Assembly (NCBI RefSeq): GCF_022024055.1
Contig: NZ_CP091788.1
Coordinates: 2,790,001 to 2,854,000, forward strand
DNA from: Prevotella sp. E2-28
Lineage (GTDB): Bacteria > Bacteroidota > Bacteroidia > Bacteroidales > Bacteroidaceae
Length of the DNA: 64,000 nt
Direction: 5' to 3'
The translations under genes and the position numbers were made by a program. Shown in pieces: positions 34,021 to 43,999 of the stretch (position 1 is the stretch's first letter; each line of letters starts with the position of its first letter). The notes under the pieces are model-generated. The model saw nothing but the letters and a program-made list of their open reading frames with translations, was not told the origin of the DNA and made no database searches.

Positions 34021-34512
34021 TTACTTTGCAATTTTAAGGGTTTGTCTGATTTTGGCCAACGACCGCGTGATGTGCTTGTTCACCGCTGAGGCGCTGATGC
34101 CCAGCACCGTGGCCGTTTCTTCATAGGTCATCTCGTCGTCATAATGCAGACTCAGCACGCGGCGGTCTTGCTCCGTCAGGTTACTGTCGATAACTTGCTG
34201 AAGCTGCTGTAGCAGTTCTTCACGTTCCTTACTCTCGCTGGCAGCTGTGTCGCGTTGCAACTCATCCTCCAGCTGTCGCTGAAGCTGCCTGGAGCGTAGC
34301 ATGTGTAGGCATTGATTTCGGGTGGCAGCCAACAGGTAGCCGCGGATGCTATCGAGGGCTATCTGTGGTTTTCCCTTCCATACCTGAGCGAACACCTGAT
34401 GCACGGCATCCTTGGCATCGTCGGCATTCTCCAGCATCGAGAAAGCCATACGATACATGTGCGGATAGTTGTCCTTGAACAGGCGTTCAAACTCTTGTTT
34501 ACTGTAGTCCAT
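34021..34512 (-). CDS. ECF-type RNA polymerase sigma factor
   Basis: The 163-residue protein starts at ATG 34512 (MDYSKQEFERLFKDNYPHMYRMAFSML), the usual start for the family; the frame is open further up but carries no homology. Region 2 (NADDAKDAVHQVFAQVWKG) and region 4 (LTEQDRRVLSLHYDDEMTYEETATVLGISASAVNKHITRSL) are complete. It resembles the sigma factors of Bacteroidetes that control envelope or transport genes with a membrane partner; here the partner is the TonB-domain protein that starts 1 base after its stop. A -7 box at 34620-34628 gives a leader of about 100 bases. Confidence 0.93.
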   Translation of the reverse strand: MDYSKQEFERLFKDNYPHMYRMAFSMLENADDAKDAVHQVFAQVWKGKPQIALDSIRGYLLAATRNQCLHMLRSRQLQRQLEDELQRDTAASESKEREELLQQLQQVIDSNLTEQDRRVLSLHYDDEMTYEETATVLGISASAVNKHITRSLAKIRQTLKIAK

Positions 34513-34619
34513 AAATGTCGTTTTGGTCTTTATTCGTCTATAAGACCCGCAAATGGTAAAATCAAATACCCCTGATTGCAAAAAAATGATGTCTGACCGA
34601 CTTTTTTTCGATTTCGGAT

Positions 34620-34702
34620 ACAAAGGTAGTTAATAATAGGATAATTCCCTTGTAAAATAGGGAAAATCCCTTGTATTTAAAAGAAATAATGCTTATATTT
34701 GC
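34620..34702. promoter_or_regulatory. Divergent control region: sigma-factor and WG-protein promoters with repeated operator-like sites
   Basis: Minus-strand TACCTTTGT (34620-34628) drives the sigma factor. Plus-strand TTG (34671-34673) and TATATTTGC (34694-34702), spacer 20, drive the WG-repeat gene. Between them TCCCTTGTA occurs twice, 21 bases apart (34646-34654, 34667-34675), and TTCCCT/AGGGAA form an inverted repeat (34645-34650, 34659-34664). The second direct repeat covers the -33 element, so a bound protein could block it. Confidence 0.6.
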
Positions 34703-34739
34703 ACTCAACTACTAAATATTCACATAAAACCAGATATCT

Positions 34740-36038
34740 ATGAAACGATTTGCAATATGTTGTGTAGCTTTGGCAAGTGTCCTGACAGCGACAGCGCAGG
34801 TGCCTGTAGCAAGTAATCCGGTATGTGCAGAATGCGGCGGAGGCGAGATGGCCAAAAAGAATGGACAATGGGTGGAGGTGACACCCCACAAGTCATGGTG
34901 CCCCATCGCAAAGAAAATAGAAGAGGCGAAAGAGAAGGAAAAGGAGAACGCATGGGCGCCTAACTTCAATTCTATAGAGTATAAGTATGGCAATGGCGTG
35001 AAGTGCGAGGAATGCGGACGAGTACAGGGCCATGTTTCGGATTGCAGCATAGGCTTTTGTCAGAAAAAGATCTTAAAACTTTCTGAACTTGACCATACAA
35101 AGATATGGGCGGGATCAGTAGAGGCAACCAAGAATACTGTTCATCGCTTGGAAGGGAATATCCGCAATGCTGCCCAACGGGCGCGTGAAGAAAGGGCGCA
35201 GGCTCAACAAGGTGGAAAGTCCCAGCAGCCTATCTCCACCAAGCTGAAAGACCATCAGCCCATGCCTGAGCAGCGACCAGCAAGGCCAGAAAAGCCCACG
35301 GCGCTGATTCCGAAAAAGGACAAGATGCCGCCAACGGTACTGCCAAACACGACGGTGCTGGTAGGCCTGAGGGAGCAGGTCAACGGAAGCTCAACGATCT
35401 ACGACAAGCGCACGCAGTTCAATGATAAATATGCGGCTGTGGCCAGATGTCACACCAATGCGAACGGCACAGAGGAATGGGCGCTGTTTAAAGACGACGA
35501 GAAGATTGGGGATTTCAGCAAGGTGACAGTCATCGACGAGGGCGACCTGTACAGATTCTATGTCTGCAGAGACATGAACGGCAGATGGGGACTCTACGAC
35601 AAATATGGCACAAAGACCCTGGACCATGAGTATTCATCGATAGAGCCTATCGTCTTTAATAGTATTACGAATAGACGTGAAGTGACACTGAAGTGCTATC
35701 GTGACGGGAAGTGCGGCATGACAGACCCCATATTCCCCAAGCCCGTGGTCTGCGAATATGATGACATCCTGCATGAGACAGATAATAGTTATCGTGTGCA
35801 GAAAGATGGCAAATGGGGGCTTATTACTTCATACGGAAGGACGGAGATTCCTGTGGAGCAGGCCTACATCGAGAGAATTCAGTATCAGGGCGTTCCAAAC
35901 ACCTATTATATCGTCACCAAGGACAAGGTAAACTTCTGCGTCTATAGTAGCGGATCTAAATCTTTCAAAGACGACTACACATTAGGTGAGGCGCGAGAGA
36001 AAGTCAGGGAGATGGCTTCTATTTTCTTGAAATATTAA
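34740..36038 (+). CDS. Secreted WG-repeat protein with two Cys-rich motifs
   Basis: The 432-residue protein has a signal peptide (ending VLTATAQ). Two Cys motifs near the N-terminus (CAECGGGE at about 29-36, with a later Cys-Pro; CEECGRVQGHVSDC at about 90-103) could bind metal or form disulfides. Residues 130-215 are a charged, Pro-rich linker. The C-terminal half has WG-type beta repeats (NGRWGLYDKYGTKTLDHEY, DGKWGLITSYGRTEIPVE). WG-repeat proteins are surface or periplasmic with poorly known roles. It is divergent from the ECF sigma factor and may be one of its targets, which is an inference. Confidence 0.8.
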   Translation: MKRFAICCVALASVLTATAQVPVASNPVCAECGGGEMAKKNGQWVEVTPHKSWCPIAKKIEEAKEKEKENAWAPNFNSIEYKYGNGVKCEECGRVQGHVSDCSIGFCQKKILKLSELDHTKIWAGSVEATKNTVHRLEGNIRNAAQRAREERAQAQQGGKSQQPISTKLKDHQPMPEQRPARPEKPTALIPKKDKMPPTVLPNTTVLVGLREQVNGSSTIYDKRTQFNDKYAAVARCHTNANGTEEWALFKDDEKIGDFSKVTVIDEGDLYRFYVCRDMNGRWGLYDKYGTKTLDHEYSSIEPIVFNSITNRREVTLKCYRDGKCGMTDPIFPKPVVCEYDDILHETDNSYRVQKDGKWGLITSYGRTEIPVEQAYIERIQYQGVPNTYYIVTKDKVNFCVYSSGSKSFKDDYTLGEAREKVREMASIFLKY

Positions 36039-36076
36039 CTATTATCTTACAATAACAAACCTAAAAACGACCGCTC

Positions 36077-37405
36077 ATGTTGATAATGATTTTGCAGCTC
36101 CTCATCGTGTTGGGAGCGTTATGGGTAGGATCGCGTTACGGATCGCTGGCCCTCGGAGCCATCTCGGGCATAGGACTGGCCCTACTGGTATTGGGATTCG
36201 GAATGAAACCCGGCACCCCGCCTACAGACGTGATCTATATCATCATCGCTGCTGTGACCTGTGCAGGCATCATGCAGGCTTCGGGAGGTATGGACTGGCT
36301 GATTCAGATTGCAGAAAAACTGCTGCGCAAGCATCCAGGCCGCATCACCTTCCTGGCACCCCTGTGTACGTTCTTCCTCACCGTCTTGGTAGGAACGGGT
36401 CACGTGGTTTACACCTTGATGCCGATTATCTGCGACATCGCCCTGAAGAAAGGCATCCGTCCGGAGCGCCCGTGTGGTGTGGCAAGCATCGCCTCGCAGG
36501 TGGGCATCACCTGTTCACCGATTGCTGCCGCTGTGGTGGCATTCGTCAGCATCTCCAATGCCAACGGCTTCGACATCACCATTCCGCAGGTGCTGATGGT
36601 CAGCATACCTGCCTGTCTGTGCGGACTGATGGCTGCGGCCACAGCATCGTATAAACGTGGACTGGACCTCGACAAAGACCCTGTGTTCCAGGCTCGTCTG
36701 AAGATTCCTGAGCAGCGTGACTATATCTATGGCAGCGGTGCCACCACGCTGGACAAGGTGATTCCCGTCGAGGCAAAGCGTGCCGTGTTTATCTTCCTGG
36801 CAGCCCTCTGCGTCATCGTCATGTTCGCGGCTGTTCCCTCCCTGCTCCCATCGTGGGACGGCAAGGCGCTGAAGATGAACATCGTCATCCAGATTGTGAT
36901 GATCACGGCGGCGGCCCTGATGATCATCTTCTGTAAGGCATCGCCCAAGAAAGCCGTTGCGGGCCCCGTATGGCAGTCGGGCATGGTGGCTGTGGTGGCC
37001 ATCTACGGCATCGCATGGCTGGCCGATACCTATTTCTCAAACTACATGGGCGAGATGCAGTCGATGCTGACAGAGATCGTAAAGGAATATCCGTGGAGCA
37101 TCGCATTTGTGTTCTTCATGGTCTCTGTGCTTATCAACTCGCAAGGAGCCGTCGTCGTGGCCATGCTGCCCCTCGCCTACTCCCTCGGCATCGAAGGAAC
37201 GGTGCTCCTGGGCGTGCTGCCGTCGGTCTATGGCTACTTCTTCATCCCCAATTATCCGTCGGACATTGCCACGGTGAACTTCGACCGTTCTGGCACCACC
37301 GTCATCGGAAAATACCTGCTGAACCACTCGTTTATGATGCCCGGACTGATCTGCGTCACCACATCTACCATCGTGGCATATCTTCTTTCCATGCTTATCT
37401 ATTAA
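36077..37405 (+). CDS. Anaerobic C4-dicarboxylate transporter (DcuA/DcuB family)
   Basis: The 442-residue inner-membrane protein has about ten hydrophobic segments. LVGTGHVVYTLMPIICDIA and PERPCGVASIASQVGITCSPIAAA match the DcuA/DcuB family, which exchanges fumarate, malate or aspartate for succinate in anaerobic fumarate respiration; this fits a succinate-producing Prevotella. The exact subtype is not decided. The gene precedes the kinase-like gene by 18 bases. Confidence 0.92.
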   Translation: MLIMILQLLIVLGALWVGSRYGSLALGAISGIGLALLVLGFGMKPGTPPTDVIYIIIAAVTCAGIMQASGGMDWLIQIAEKLLRKHPGRITFLAPLCTFFLTVLVGTGHVVYTLMPIICDIALKKGIRPERPCGVASIASQVGITCSPIAAAVVAFVSISNANGFDITIPQVLMVSIPACLCGLMAAATASYKRGLDLDKDPVFQARLKIPEQRDYIYGSGATTLDKVIPVEAKRAVFIFLAALCVIVMFAAVPSLLPSWDGKALKMNIVIQIVMITAAALMIIFCKASPKKAVAGPVWQSGMVAVVAIYGIAWLADTYFSNYMGEMQSMLTEIVKEYPWSIAFVFFMVSVLINSQGAVVVAMLPLAYSLGIEGTVLLGVLPSVYGYFFIPNYPSDIATVNFDRSGTTVIGKYLLNHSFMMPGLICVTTSTIVAYLLSMLIY

Positions 37406-37423
37406 CCCTTCAATCACACAGCT

Positions 37424-38047
37424 ATGAATAAGAACGAAAAATTTGTCATCACCATCAACCGTGAGGCAGGATCAGGAGGACGCACCGTAGGCGAAAAGAT
37501 TGCAGAGAAGTTGGGCGTTCCCTTTTACGATAAAGCACTCATACAGGCACTCATGGAGAAATACAATCTCTCCGCAGAGGAAATCGAGAGTCTGAAAGGG
37601 CGCAAGCACGACTGGTGGTCGGAGTTTAAGCGCGTGGTAGGCTTCGAACGCTCCATATCCGATTCAGTCATCAACACCCCCGACATGTATAATGCCGCCG
37701 ACATCTTCAAGAGAGAAGTGGAAATACTCAAAGGCATTGCCGAGTCTGAGTCGTGCGTCATCGCCGGACGCAGCGGATTCTTCGTCTTCGAAGACCACCC
37801 CAACCACCTGAGCATCCTGATCACGGCACCCCTCGAACAGCGCATACAGCGCCTGATGAAGAAACAGGGTATCACCGCCGAGGAGGCCAAAAAGACCATC
37901 GAGAATATTGACATCGCTCGCGAAAACTACATCAACAAGTTTACAGGCACCTCACGCTACGACAGCCGCAACTACGACCTTGTCATCAACATGGAGGGCA
38001 AGACCGAAGACCAGATTGCCAACTTGATTCTGATGTATATTGAATAG
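37424..38047 (+). CDS. Cytidylate kinase-like protein
   Basis: The 207-residue P-loop protein starts with ITINREAGSGGRTVGEKIAEKLG, the Walker A of the AAK/cytidylate kinase-2 family, and shows SCVIAGRSGFFVF and RVQRLMKKQGIT-like (RIQRLMKKQGITAEEAKKTI) segments. The family is distinct from the true Cmk, and its substrate is unclear. Probably co-transcribed with the Dcu gene; the link between the two functions is not obvious. Confidence 0.88.
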   Translation: MNKNEKFVITINREAGSGGRTVGEKIAEKLGVPFYDKALIQALMEKYNLSAEEIESLKGRKHDWWSEFKRVVGFERSISDSVINTPDMYNAADIFKREVEILKGIAESESCVIAGRSGFFVFEDHPNHLSILITAPLEQRIQRLMKKQGITAEEAKKTIENIDIARENYINKFTGTSRYDSRNYDLVINMEGKTEDQIANLILMYIE

Positions 38048-38058
38048 GAATAAAAAAC

Positions 38059-38850
38059 TTATTTCCCCAGCTCCCAGAAGGCGACAGCAGCGGCGGCAGC
38101 CACATTGAGGGAGTCAACGCCATGGGCCATGGGGATGCGAACCACATAATCGGTAGAGGCGATGGTTTCCTTAGGGAGTCCGTCGCCCTCGGTTCCCATC
38201 ACGATAGCCAGGCGGGGCTCAGTTTTGAGGACAGGGTCATCCAATGAGATGGACTTATCCGTCAGGGCCATTGCTACAGTCTTGAAGCCCAACGCTTTCA
38301 ATTCGGCATAGCTATCGAGCCACGTCCAAGGTACCAGAAATACAGAACCCATAGACACCCGCACGGCACGACGGTTCCATGGGTCGCAGGAGTTTCGTGT
38401 GAGCAGCACGGCCTCGATGCCCAGGGCTGCTGCGGAACGGAAGATGGCACCGATATTCGTGGTATCCACCACCCCATCAATCACCACAACCCGACGGGTA
38501 TCCTCAAGCACTTCCTGCAAGGGTTTGGCCTGCGGACGACGCATAGCACAAAGCACACCACGCGTCAAGGTATAGCCTGTGAGCTGTGCCAACAAATCAC
38601 GATCGCCTGTATAAACAGGGATTTCGCCACAGCGGGCAATGATAGCAGCAGCATCGCCAGTGATATGCTTTCGCTCGCAGAGCAATGACAGTGGTTCATA
38701 ACCTGCATCGAGCGCCACACGAATCACCTTGGGGCTCTCAGCAATAAAGATGCCCTTCGCGGGGTCAAGCGCATTACGCAACTGGGCTTCAGTCAACTGA
38801 CCGAAGACCTCGAGACCAGGCTCGTTTAAAGAAGATATTTCAATAATCAT
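38059..38850 (-). CDS. TrmH/SpoU family RNA 2'-O-methyltransferase
   Basis: The 263-residue protein contains the three SpoU motifs: [32 protein letters not shown] and [20 protein letters not shown], which form the knotted SAM-binding site. An N-terminal substrate-binding region ([21 protein letters not shown]) fits rRNA methyltransferases of this family; the target base cannot be told. Its start overlaps the rsgA stop by 4 bases, so it is the last gene of frr-rsgA-spoU, all ribosome-linked. Confidence 0.9.
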   Translation of the reverse strand: MIIEISSLNEPGLEVFGQLTEAQLRNALDPAKGIFIAESPKVIRVALDAGYEPLSLLCERKHITGDAAAIIARCGEIPVYTGDRDLLAQLTGYTLTRGVLCAMRRPQAKPLQEVLEDTRRVVVIDGVVDTTNIGAIFRSAAALGIEAVLLTRNSCDPWNRRAVRVSMGSVFLVPWTWLDSYAELKALGFKTVAMALTDKSISLDDPVLKTEPRLAIVMGTEGDGLPKETIASTDYVVRIPMAHGVDSLNVAAAAAVAFWELGK

Positions 38851-39785
38851 TGCGCCTCCCGGTATTTTCCTTCCTCCTTATCATCGAGCATTGAGAGATA
38901 CGACTGATAGCGGCTCTCAGCAATATAATGGTCCTCTACTGCTTTCAGCACGGCACAGCCTGGCTCATGGGTATGGGTGCAGTTGGAGAAACGGCAGTCT
39001 TTGGAGAAGTGGAAGATATCCTTGAAATAACTGGTAATCTCTTCCGGCTCCATATCAAACGTGCCAAAGCCCTTGATGCCTGGAGTGTCAATAAGATAAC
39101 CAGAGGTAAGGGGTGAGAGGTAAGAAATAAGCGGAATCATCTCACTAAACGTGGTGGTGTGCATACCCGTATTATGGGCATCGCTGATCTCTGCTGTGCG
39201 CAGGTTGGCACCAGGCACCAGACGATTGATGAGCGTGGACTTCCCCACTCCACTATTTCCACTGAGCAACGTTATCTTTCCATCTAACATCGAGCGTAGG
39301 TCGTCAATGCCCTCACCCGTCTCGGCCGACACCTGCCGACATTCATAGCCGATGGTCTCATAGAGATTCACCACGGCCTGCTGATAGCGCAATGCATCCT
39401 CATCAAGGAGGTCAGTTTTATTGAACACCAAGATTACTGGCACGCGATAAGCCTCAGCCGAAGCCAAGAAACGGTCAATAAACGTCGTGGAGGTCTGTGG
39501 ATTAGCCACGGTGACAATCAAGAAAGCCTGATCTACATTGGCCGCAATGATATGACTCTGCTTCGAAAGGTTGATACTCTTGCGAATGATATAATTACGA
39601 CGGTCCTCGATGGCGATAATCCACCCTTCCTCGTTCACCTCAACCCTGTCGCCCACAGCCACAGGGTTAGTAGTACGGATACCCTTCAGACGAAAGTTAC
39701 CCTTCACTTTACAATCAAGCAGTTGGCCATCGTCCGTACGGACGGTGTACCAACTGCCTGTATTCTTAACGACAAGTCCTTTCAA
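38847..39785 (-). CDS. rsgA: Ribosome small subunit-dependent GTPase A
   Basis: The 312-residue circularly permuted GTPase helps 30S maturation. An N-terminal OB fold (1-70) is followed by motifs in permuted order: NKTD (122-125), GNSGVGKST (176-184), DTPG (233-236). The zinc site follows ([14 protein letters not shown], 264-277). Residues 220-229 ([10 protein letters not shown]) are extra relative to the family and come from five 7-bp DNA units (39100-39134), just before DTPG and after the switch-I-like HTTT (209-212). Between frr and spoU. Confidence 0.95.
   Translation of the reverse strand: MKGLVVKNTGSWYTVRTDDGQLLDCKVKGNFRLKGIRTTNPVAVGDRVEVNEEGWIIAIEDRRNYIIRKSINLSKQSHIIAANVDQAFLIVTVANPQTSTTFIDRFLASAEAYRVPVILVFNKTDLLDEDALRYQQAVVNLYETIGYECRQVSAETGEGIDDLRSMLDGKITLLSGNSGVGKSTLINRLVPGANLRTAEISDAHNTGMHTTTFSEMIPLISYLSPLTSGYLIDTPGIKGFGTFDMEPEEITSYFKDIFHFSKDCRFSNCTHTHEPGCAVLKAVEDHYIAESRYQSYLSMLDDKEEGKYREAQ
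39100..39134. repeat. 7-bp tandem repeat, five units, in rsgA
   Basis: CCAGAGG, TAAGGGG, TGAGAGG, TAAGAAA, TAAGCGG in succession; same unit as in the S9 peptidase and TonB-domain genes. Confidence 0.8.
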
Positions 39786-39797
39786 TTACCTATTCCT

Positions 39798-40358
39798 TTA
39801 CACAGTCATGATTTCCTTGTTCTTTGCATCCATCAGATCATCAAGTTTCTTGATGTACTTGTCGTGCAACTTCTGGAGGTCGTTCTCGGCATCCTTCTCC
39901 AAATCCTCAGAAAGACCATCCTTGATAGCCTTCTTCAGTTTTTCCTTGATGTCACCACGAACGTTGCGCACCTCAACCTTTGCCTTCTCAGCAATCTTAT
40001 TACACTGCTTCACAAGGTCACGACGGCGCTCCTCGGTGGGCTGAGGGATAGCCAGACGGATAATCTCACCATTGTTCTCAGGGGTGATACCTACATCGCT
40101 ATCCATGATAGCCTTCTCAATATCACGAATCTGCTTCTTATCCCAAGGTTTGATGGCAATGGTACGCGCATCGGGACAGTTAACGGTAGCCACCTGATTC
40201 AGGGGCACGCGACTGCCGTAGGATTCTACACGGACGCCATCAAGAATGGCTACATTAGCACGGCCTGCACGGATACGGTTCAGTTCCTCTTCGAGGTACA
40301 TCGCCGCCATCTCCATACGCTCTTCAGCCTGACCTAAAGTTTCTTTTACGTCTATCAT
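39798..40358 (-). CDS. frr: Ribosome recycling factor
   Basis: The 186-residue protein has the complete RRF signature (YLEEELNRIRAGRANVAILD, IRLAIPQPTEERRRDLVKQ). With EF-G it splits post-termination ribosomes. First gene of the frr-rsgA-spoU operon; 12 bases separate it from rsgA. Confidence 0.97.
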   Translation of the reverse strand: MIDVKETLGQAEERMEMAAMYLEEELNRIRAGRANVAILDGVRVESYGSRVPLNQVATVNCPDARTIAIKPWDKKQIRDIEKAIMDSDVGITPENNGEIIRLAIPQPTEERRRDLVKQCNKIAEKAKVEVRNVRGDIKEKLKKAIKDGLSEDLEKDAENDLQKLHDKYIKKLDDLMDAKNKEIMTV

Positions 40359-40384
40359 AATTTGTCGATTTTAGATTTCTGCTG

Positions 40385-40416
40385 ACAAATTTAGCATATT
40401 TATTTGAATTGCGCAA
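40385..40416 (-). promoter_or_regulatory. Promoter of frr-rsgA-spoU (-7 TAAATTTGT)
   Basis: TAAATTTGT at 40385-40393 and TTG at 40414-40416 on the minus strand, spacer 20 bases. Confidence 0.6.
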
Positions 40417-40436
40417 TAAAAACGTATGGATTTTTG

Positions 40437-40480
40437 AAAAAAAGCGGTACAAAAGCCAAATCCGCTGCTCTTGTACCGCT
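40437..40480 (-). terminator. Terminator of the xylan-degradation operon
   Basis: AGCGGTACAA/TTGTACCGCT perfect 10-bp stem, 18-base loop, followed on the minus strand by TTTTTT. It lies 14 bases after the stop of the last enzyme gene. Confidence 0.9.
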
Positions 40481-40493
40481 ATTCCTTAGGAAT

Positions 40494-42551
<2,058 letters not shown>

Positions 42552-42563
42552 TTATAGCATACA

Positions 42564-43958
42564 TTACCTGACAAGAATTTTCTTGCCCTTATTGATATAA
42601 ATTCCTGGCTTCAAAGCATCTTTGGCAGGGCGTCCGTCAAGCGTATAGTAAGGAGCCTGCGAGGACTTATTTGTCGTCTTAGGATTATTAATGGCTGTAA
42701 GGATTTCACCATACGCCTCATCATTTGAAAGGAAAATATCATCAAAGACCATCTTGGTTCCCTTCGGACAACGGAACAGCATCTTTGCGATTTTCGATGG
42801 ATTCAGCGAAACATTTCCATACTTTGCATTCTGCAAATCAACAACTACCGTGGTACGTCCCTTGATAGTGTCACGATAAGCGAGGGTGGCATTACTGCCA
42901 TTCTTTTTATACAGCCATAATTCAGCCGCGGAGTCTGGTGCCTCCTTAAACTTAACTACAAGATATTTCGAATCAGACCAGTTGGCTGGATGCGTATAAC
43001 TCCATGTAGCCAGTCCCCAGCCATTAGAATTTGCAGTCAGCGTACGAGTTTTCTCTACGTATGTAGAGTTACCATTCAGCGTAATCATGTAGTTATGGAA
43101 CGAGAAATATGGCAGATGCTGTTCCAAAGTGTAAAGTGCTTCTCCTGCATAGCGGGCACCCAACATACGATAGCCGAAAGCATTGAAATGCCAAGGGTCA
43201 ACACCATTGCCAGGACAACCTTCAGAACTGATGACATGGCTGTTGGGTACAACACTCGGCATACGTGCCACCTGTGTGTTATGGCCATAGCAGGCACCAC
43301 CCTGATCCTGACGCAATGTCTCACCCACGAAAAGGGGTACAGAATCTGTACCTAAACCAAGGTCGGTCAGCATATCATTGTAAATCTTCTTCACCATATT
43401 TGGCCAGTTGGGGTCACCATTGTTTGTGCATCCCTGATGCAGCAGGATACCCTTGATGACACCCACCTCCTGTGCTTTCTTCGCCATCTCGATGATGCGC
43501 CCGTAAGGATTACCTGCATAGTGGTTCTTAGCCAGCGTTGCCCACCACTCATTAGGATTCTGCTGCATCTTCTGCTGATACTTATCCTTATCAAACATCT
43601 CGATAGGACTGCCGCCCATAGCCACAGGGATAACACCGATACGCACACTATCGGGTAGCGACTCGCACATCATACGTCCGAAATAATCAGAAGGGCCCAG
43701 TCCGCCGTTAGGACTTACCAATGGCGGCGTAGCCTTATACCAATTGCCTTTGGTACGAGAAGGACTAGAGAAATTGCAAGTAGCCAACAACTGGAAGCGC
43801 TTGTCGATACCAGTTTTGTCGATAGACTCTGGCTGGGCGTTGCCCTCCATGTTTGACTGTCCGAAACAAATATAGATGTAGAAGTTAGGATCTACCTCGG
43901 CCATCATCCGCAGAGCGGGCATAGCCATCAAAGCACATATAATGAATAGACGTTTCAT
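42564..43958 (-). CDS. CE6-type acetylxylan esterase paralogue with altered motif and sorting-like tail
   Basis: The 464-residue protein has a signal peptide and a CE6 domain (22-290) closely related to the downstream gene: Ser35 in [20 protein letters not shown]. The motif that reads HQGETN in the paralogue is HQGCTN here, so the conserved Glu is Cys177 (codon at 43428-43430). In CE6 enzymes that Glu is thought to act in catalysis, so activity may be changed. Residues 295-425 form a beta-rich module sharing VVDLQNAKY and DDIFLSND with the tail of the GH5-GH43 protein, perhaps carbohydrate-binding. The end (LKPGIYINKGKKILVR) is a type IX-like tail. Confidence 0.88.
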   Translation of the reverse strand: MKRLFIICALMAMPALRMMAEVDPNFYIYICFGQSNMEGNAQPESIDKTGIDKRFQLLATCNFSSPSRTKGNWYKATPPLVSPNGGLGPSDYFGRMMCESLPDSVRIGVIPVAMGGSPIEMFDKDKYQQKMQQNPNEWWATLAKNHYAGNPYGRIIEMAKKAQEVGVIKGILLHQGCTNNGDPNWPNMVKKIYNDMLTDLGLGTDSVPLFVGETLRQDQGGACYGHNTQVARMPSVVPNSHVISSEGCPGNGVDPWHFNAFGYRMLGARYAGEALYTLEQHLPYFSFHNYMITLNGNSTYVEKTRTLTANSNGWGLATWSYTHPANWSDSKYLVVKFKEAPDSAAELWLYKKNGSNATLAYRDTIKGRTTVVVDLQNAKYGNVSLNPSKIAKMLFRCPKGTKMVFDDIFLSNDEAYGEILTAINNPKTTNKSSQAPYYTLDGRPAKDALKPGIYINKGKKILVR

Positions 43959-43999
43959 TTATATTCTCTTATAATTTACAATTTGTAATTAAGAAATTA

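Noticed and set aside
34031..34623. Longer forms of the sigma factor (from 34623) and membrane partner (from 34031).
   Set aside because: The sigma promoter box lies at 34620-34628 and homology begins at ATG 34512; the partner has an ATG at 34019 directly after the sigma stop.
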